Shown one piece after another: positions 6,615 to 9,304 of a stretch of DNA of 9,304 nucleotides (the first letter of the stretch is position 1; each line of letters opens with the position of its first letter). Under the pieces are notes generated by a model that searched no databases, was not told the DNA's origin, and was given only the letters and a program-made list of their open reading frames with translations. Made by a program: the position numbers and the translations under genes. The DNA comes from Faecalimonas sp. (GTDB taxonomy: Bacteria > Bacillota > Clostridia > Lachnospirales > Lachnospiraceae): assembly GCA_020024645.1 (NCBI GenBank), contig JAHHTN010000075.1, positions 1 to 9,304 on the forward strand, read 5' to 3'.

Positions 6615-8276
6615 TTATTTCATCAGCCATGTATTAACTTCTGGAGAACAGATTACAATATGTCTGTCAGCATAGCTATCATATCCCTGTACCTTCTTAG
6701 AAAGACCATCTATAATCTTTATATTGCTATAATTAATCTGTGCATTGGATTCTACAATAATTTTCAGAGCCTGTTTATACAATTTTGCTCTTTCCTCCTG
6801 ATTTGATATCTTTACTGCATCATCCAACAGTTTGTCTACCTCCGGATTATTAAATCCTTGACCATTTCCGAGAGAACCAATTGCATTGCTATGGAACATC
6901 TGGTTAAGATAGAAGTATGGATCTGGGTCCCATGTCCAACTCATTCCATAAATAGGTGCTTTACCGGACGCACCCATTGCACTGAAGGTTCCCCACTGAG
7001 CTGTTTTAATCTGTACATCAATATTTAGATTTTGTTTCATATACTGTTGAAAAATAGTTGCTACTTTCATTGCAGACGAAGAATCAGAAGTATAATATTC
7101 CATTGAAAATCCATCTGGATAACCTGCTTCTGCAAGCAGTTTTTTAGCAGCTTCTGGGTCATACTTAGGGACAGACTCTTCCAGCTCCTTGTCATATCCC
7201 CATGAAATTGGAGGTAATGGCATATAGGCTCGATCTGCTTCTCCATATTGATATAATGCTTTATTCATTTGCTCAATATCTAAAGCTTGAATAATCGCAG
7301 TTCTAACACGGATATCTGCTGTTGGTCCTTCTATCATGTTCATATACAAATAGTTAATTTGCATACCTGGAATTTCGTTGGTTTTTAAATTTTTATCCTC
7401 GCGAATAATCTTAATACTTTCATCTTTCAGGTCATTTGCAATTTGAATTTCTCCGGATCTTAAAGCATTGCTTCTCATATTTACGTCAGTAATAAATCTA
7501 AAAATTACCCCATCCAGATATGGCTTTGGACCCCAATAATTATCATTTCGAACAACCTCGCAACTTTGGTCTGTAATCATTTCCTTCATTGCAAACGGTC
7601 CTGTTCCAACCAAATGAGCGCCGAAATTATCGCCCCAGCCTTCTACTTCTTCTTTTGGAACAATAATATTTCCTCCATTATTTAAAGCGGCTAAAAAAGC
7701 TGCATTTGGTGTCTTTAAATAACAATTAACCTCAAAATCATTAACAATTTCCACATGATCCAGCATATCCAGACGATTTAATGCAGATTCTTTTGCAGAA
7801 CGTTCTAGTGAATATTTAACATCTTCTGCTGTCATCTGCCTTCCATCCTGATATTTACCCTTTTGAAAATAAACATCATCTCTGAGTTTAAAATTGTAGA
7901 CATCTCCTGCTTCATTTGCACTCCATTCAGTAGCAAGAAGACCTACCATTTCTGTCATATCATGATTATATGCCACCAACGTATCACCAATTGTTCTGAT
8001 AATTTGGTCTTCATAAGTTCCAGTAAATTTTATTGGATCCAAATTGCTTGCTACAGCTGAAAGAGCCATCGTTAAGACACCGCCATATTTTTCTTCTTCT
8101 GGAATATCTACCTCTCCTTGTGGCTCTTGGTCTATATTTTCTTGTGTTTCCCCTATATTGTCTGTTGGTTTTTCACTTTCTGTTTTATTTTCTGTAGAAG
8201 TACACCCTGTCATCACAGACACCATCATACATATCGCTGTAAGTATAGATATTATCTTTGTTTTCTTTGTTTTCAT
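6615..8276 (-). CDS. Peptide-type ABC transporter substrate-binding lipoprotein (SBP_bac_5 family)
   Basis: The 553-residue extracellular receptor of the importer is anchored by a lipid. The N-terminus has a Lys-rich start (KTKKTK), a hydrophobic core and a lipobox MTGC with the lipidated Cys at residue 25. An acidic, flexible linker (about 26-63) follows. The SBP_bac_5 fold begins near residue 65 (YGGVLTMAL) and shows family landmarks: DGRQMTAEDVKYSLER (144-159), GTGPF (224-228), NYWGPKPYLDG (246-256), and WDPDPY (449-454), which sits where dipeptide-binding relatives place the Asp that holds the ligand amino group. Length is usual for the family. ATG at 8276 is chosen because AGGAGGT lies 8 nt upstream; an in-frame TTG at 8282 is too close to it. 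It is encoded just ahead of the matching permease and ATPase genes. Ligand identity (peptide, acyl amino acid or other) cannot be deduced. Confidence 0.95.
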   Translation of the reverse strand: MKTKKTKIISILTAICMMVSVMTGCTSTENKTESEKPTDNIGETQENIDQEPQGEVDIPEEEKYGGVLTMALSAVASNLDPIKFTGTYEDQIIRTIGDTLVAYNHDMTEMVGLLATEWSANEAGDVYNFKLRDDVYFQKGKYQDGRQMTAEDVKYSLERSAKESALNRLDMLDHVEIVNDFEVNCYLKTPNAAFLAALNNGGNIIVPKEEVEGWGDNFGAHLVGTGPFAMKEMITDQSCEVVRNDNYWGPKPYLDGVIFRFITDVNMRSNALRSGEIQIANDLKDESIKIIREDKNLKTNEIPGMQINYLYMNMIEGPTADIRVRTAIIQALDIEQMNKALYQYGEADRAYMPLPPISWGYDKELEESVPKYDPEAAKKLLAEAGYPDGFSMEYYTSDSSSAMKVATIFQQYMKQNLNIDVQIKTAQWGTFSAMGASGKAPIYGMSWTWDPDPYFYLNQMFHSNAIGSLGNGQGFNNPEVDKLLDDAVKISNQEERAKLYKQALKIIVESNAQINYSNIKIIDGLSKKVQGYDSYADRHIVICSPEVNTWLMK

Positions 8277-8283
8277 GCTCAAT

Positions 8284-8290
8284 ACCTCCT
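8284..8290 (-). promoter_or_regulatory. Strong ribosome binding site AGGAGGT of the binding-protein gene
   Basis: A near-perfect Shine-Dalgarno, AGGAGGT, precedes the ATG at 8276 by 8 nt (counted from AGGAGG). It rules out the TTG at 8282, which would have only 2 nt spacing. Its strength fits the high expression usually needed for binding proteins. Confidence 0.8.
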
Positions 8291-8313
8291 GTGTTTACTT
8301 GTTATTGTTATTT

Positions 8314-9249
8314 TTATACTAATTTTTGCAAATGTTTCATCGAACCATATTTAGAAATAATTTGCTCAAATTCCTGTTTATCGTAAAAATCACATTCTCC
8401 GCGTCCATATGCTTTCGCAACTTCTATAACAAACCTTGCCGTTTCTTCTAAATCTCCACAATGTGTTGCTCCTGTTGCACAACCTGCAACCATTGTTTCA
8501 GTTGTAATTGCAACCCCTACAACGGGAGCCTCAGTTGCTGTCGAAGGCTGAAGAATACTGTTGATATGAAATAATCCGTTTCCATATGGTGTAACATCTT
8601 GATTGGAAAGAGCAAATACTTTCGGAAGTTGACCTGTAGTAATTTGCATAATATCCAGCAAATCTTCGCTAACTTTTAAAATATATCCTTCCTTGACAGT
8701 TGGAGAAACAGCAAATCCTCGGTGGTTGATGATACGGTTTCCTTTTGTAGTATCTACCGATAAAATTGCCTCCATCTCATCATCTATCTCTTCTTCATTC
8801 ATCTGTTGCATATTTACCGGAGACCCCATAAAAGGGACTGGTTTATGTGGACTTGTCGGTGCATCTGGGCAAACATGGGTACATACAATTACATCCCCTT
8901 CAAGATTATCCCCACGATTTTTCATATCTAAGAGCTTAGATGCCACTGACAAAGCTACTAAGGCACCATCTCCATCTGAAACAAAACCAATTCGTTCTGG
9001 TCTTGCCCCCAGCCCACCTAGCCTTCCAATAACACCGATTGTCGGAACTTTTCCACCAACAGTTTTTCCGTTTACTCCGGGGATTTTAATTTTAACAAAA
9101 TCTGTAAAGCCCTTTTCTCCTTCCATTTTTGTAATTTTTACATTTCGTTCCTCTGCACCATGAGAAAGCATATATTTTTTCACCTTCTCGCCTGAAGCAT
9201 CCGCCCCATCCAAAATTTCATAGATCTCTATCAGCTGTTTTATCAGCAT
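8314..9249 (-). CDS. DUF1177-family protein of unknown function, first gene of the operon
   Basis: The 311-residue protein is recognised as DUF1177 (PF06675) from its collinear conserved segments: an N-terminal helix (LIKQLIEIYEIL), GRLGGLGARPERIG (about 75-88), SDGDGA (91-96), CTHVCPDAPTSPH (123-135), DTTKGNRIINHRGFA (about 166-180), QDVTPYGNGLFHINSILQPS (about 217-236) and GATHCGDLEE (260-269). Length is normal for the family. There is no signal peptide or membrane segment, so it is probably cytoplasmic. No biochemical function is established. The His/Asp clusters (D92/D94, H125/D129, H263/D266) could bind a metal, which is inference. Two in-frame ATGs exist. The one at 9258 touches the GGGAG Shine-Dalgarno with no spacing, whereas the one at 9249 has 9 nt, so the latter is used. 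The stop lies 37 nt before the binding-protein gene and no terminator is visible, so co-transcription is likely. Family assignment is firm; function is unknown. Confidence 0.88.
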   Translation of the reverse strand: MLIKQLIEIYEILDGADASGEKVKKYMLSHGAEERNVKITKMEGEKGFTDFVKIKIPGVNGKTVGGKVPTIGVIGRLGGLGARPERIGFVSDGDGALVALSVASKLLDMKNRGDNLEGDVIVCTHVCPDAPTSPHKPVPFMGSPVNMQQMNEEEIDDEMEAILSVDTTKGNRIINHRGFAVSPTVKEGYILKVSEDLLDIMQITTGQLPKVFALSNQDVTPYGNGLFHINSILQPSTATEAPVVGVAITTETMVAGCATGATHCGDLEETARFVIEVAKAYGRGECDFYDKQEFEQIISKYGSMKHLQKLV

Positions 9250-9258
9250 GAAAATCAT

Positions 9259-9265
9259 CTCCCTT
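9259..9265 (-). promoter_or_regulatory. Ribosome binding site AAGGGAG of the DUF1177 gene
   Basis: AAGGGAG lies 9 nt before the ATG at 9249 and directly touches an upstream in-frame ATG at 9258. The spacing favours the downstream ATG, shortening the protein by three residues. Confidence 0.6.
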
Positions 9266-9304
9266 AATTATTTATACCAAAATACTTTAATATAAAATTA
9301 GATG

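Noticed and set aside
8693..9163. A 156-codon open frame on the plus strand.
   Set aside because: It lies wholly antisense to the well-conserved DUF1177 gene, has low-complexity Ser/Pro/Ile-rich sequence and resembles no family.
9271..9279. TGGTATAAA on the minus strand, an extended -10-like sequence upstream of the DUF1177 gene.
   Set aside because: No convincing -35 is present, and the predicted start would fall at the Shine-Dalgarno itself. With only about 45 bases visible upstream, the operon promoter cannot be placed.

Overview
The window looks like a stretch of chromosome from a low-GC Gram-positive anaerobe, most likely a member of the Clostridia. The DNA is AT-rich, the Shine-Dalgarno sequences are strong and of the AGGAGG/GGGAG type, and the lipoprotein signal and protein families fit that group. 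This assignment is inferred from composition and gene style, not from a marker gene. No mobile elements, CRISPR arrays, tRNAs or rRNAs were seen.

All eight genes lie on the minus strand and read from right to left as one probable operon. The order of transcription is: a DUF1177-family protein (9249-8314); an extracellular solute-binding lipoprotein of the oligopeptide/dipeptide type (8276-6615); a 188-nt spacer with two hairpins; DppB-type permease (6426-5464); DppC-type permease (5464-4568); DppD-type ATPase (4534-3536); DppF-type ATPase (3532-2552); and two tandem M20 ArgE/DapE-type metallohydrolases (2530-1274 and 1258 running off the left edge). Except for the 188-nt spacer, gaps run from a 1-nt overlap to about 40 nt. 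Several junctions are arranged for translational coupling.

Together the genes form a complete uptake-and-hydrolysis unit. The lipoprotein captures a peptide or acylated amino-acid derivative outside the cell, the permease pair and two ATPases import it, and the M20 enzymes probably cleave an amide bond in the cytoplasm. DUF1177 has no established function, but its position as first gene implies a role in the same pathway. The substrate cannot be read from the sequence.

The least ordinary points are three. The two M20 paralogues differ reciprocally at lid-domain positions that normally help build the partner subunit's active site. The binding-protein/permease spacer holds a perfect 18-bp hairpin that is not a classical terminator, plus a second hairpin abutting the ribosome binding site of the first permease gene. 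The DUF1177 protein has conserved His/Asp clusters that could be metal ligands. Several genes have in-frame TTG or GTG codons upstream of the likely true ATG; I chose starts by Shine-Dalgarno spacing.
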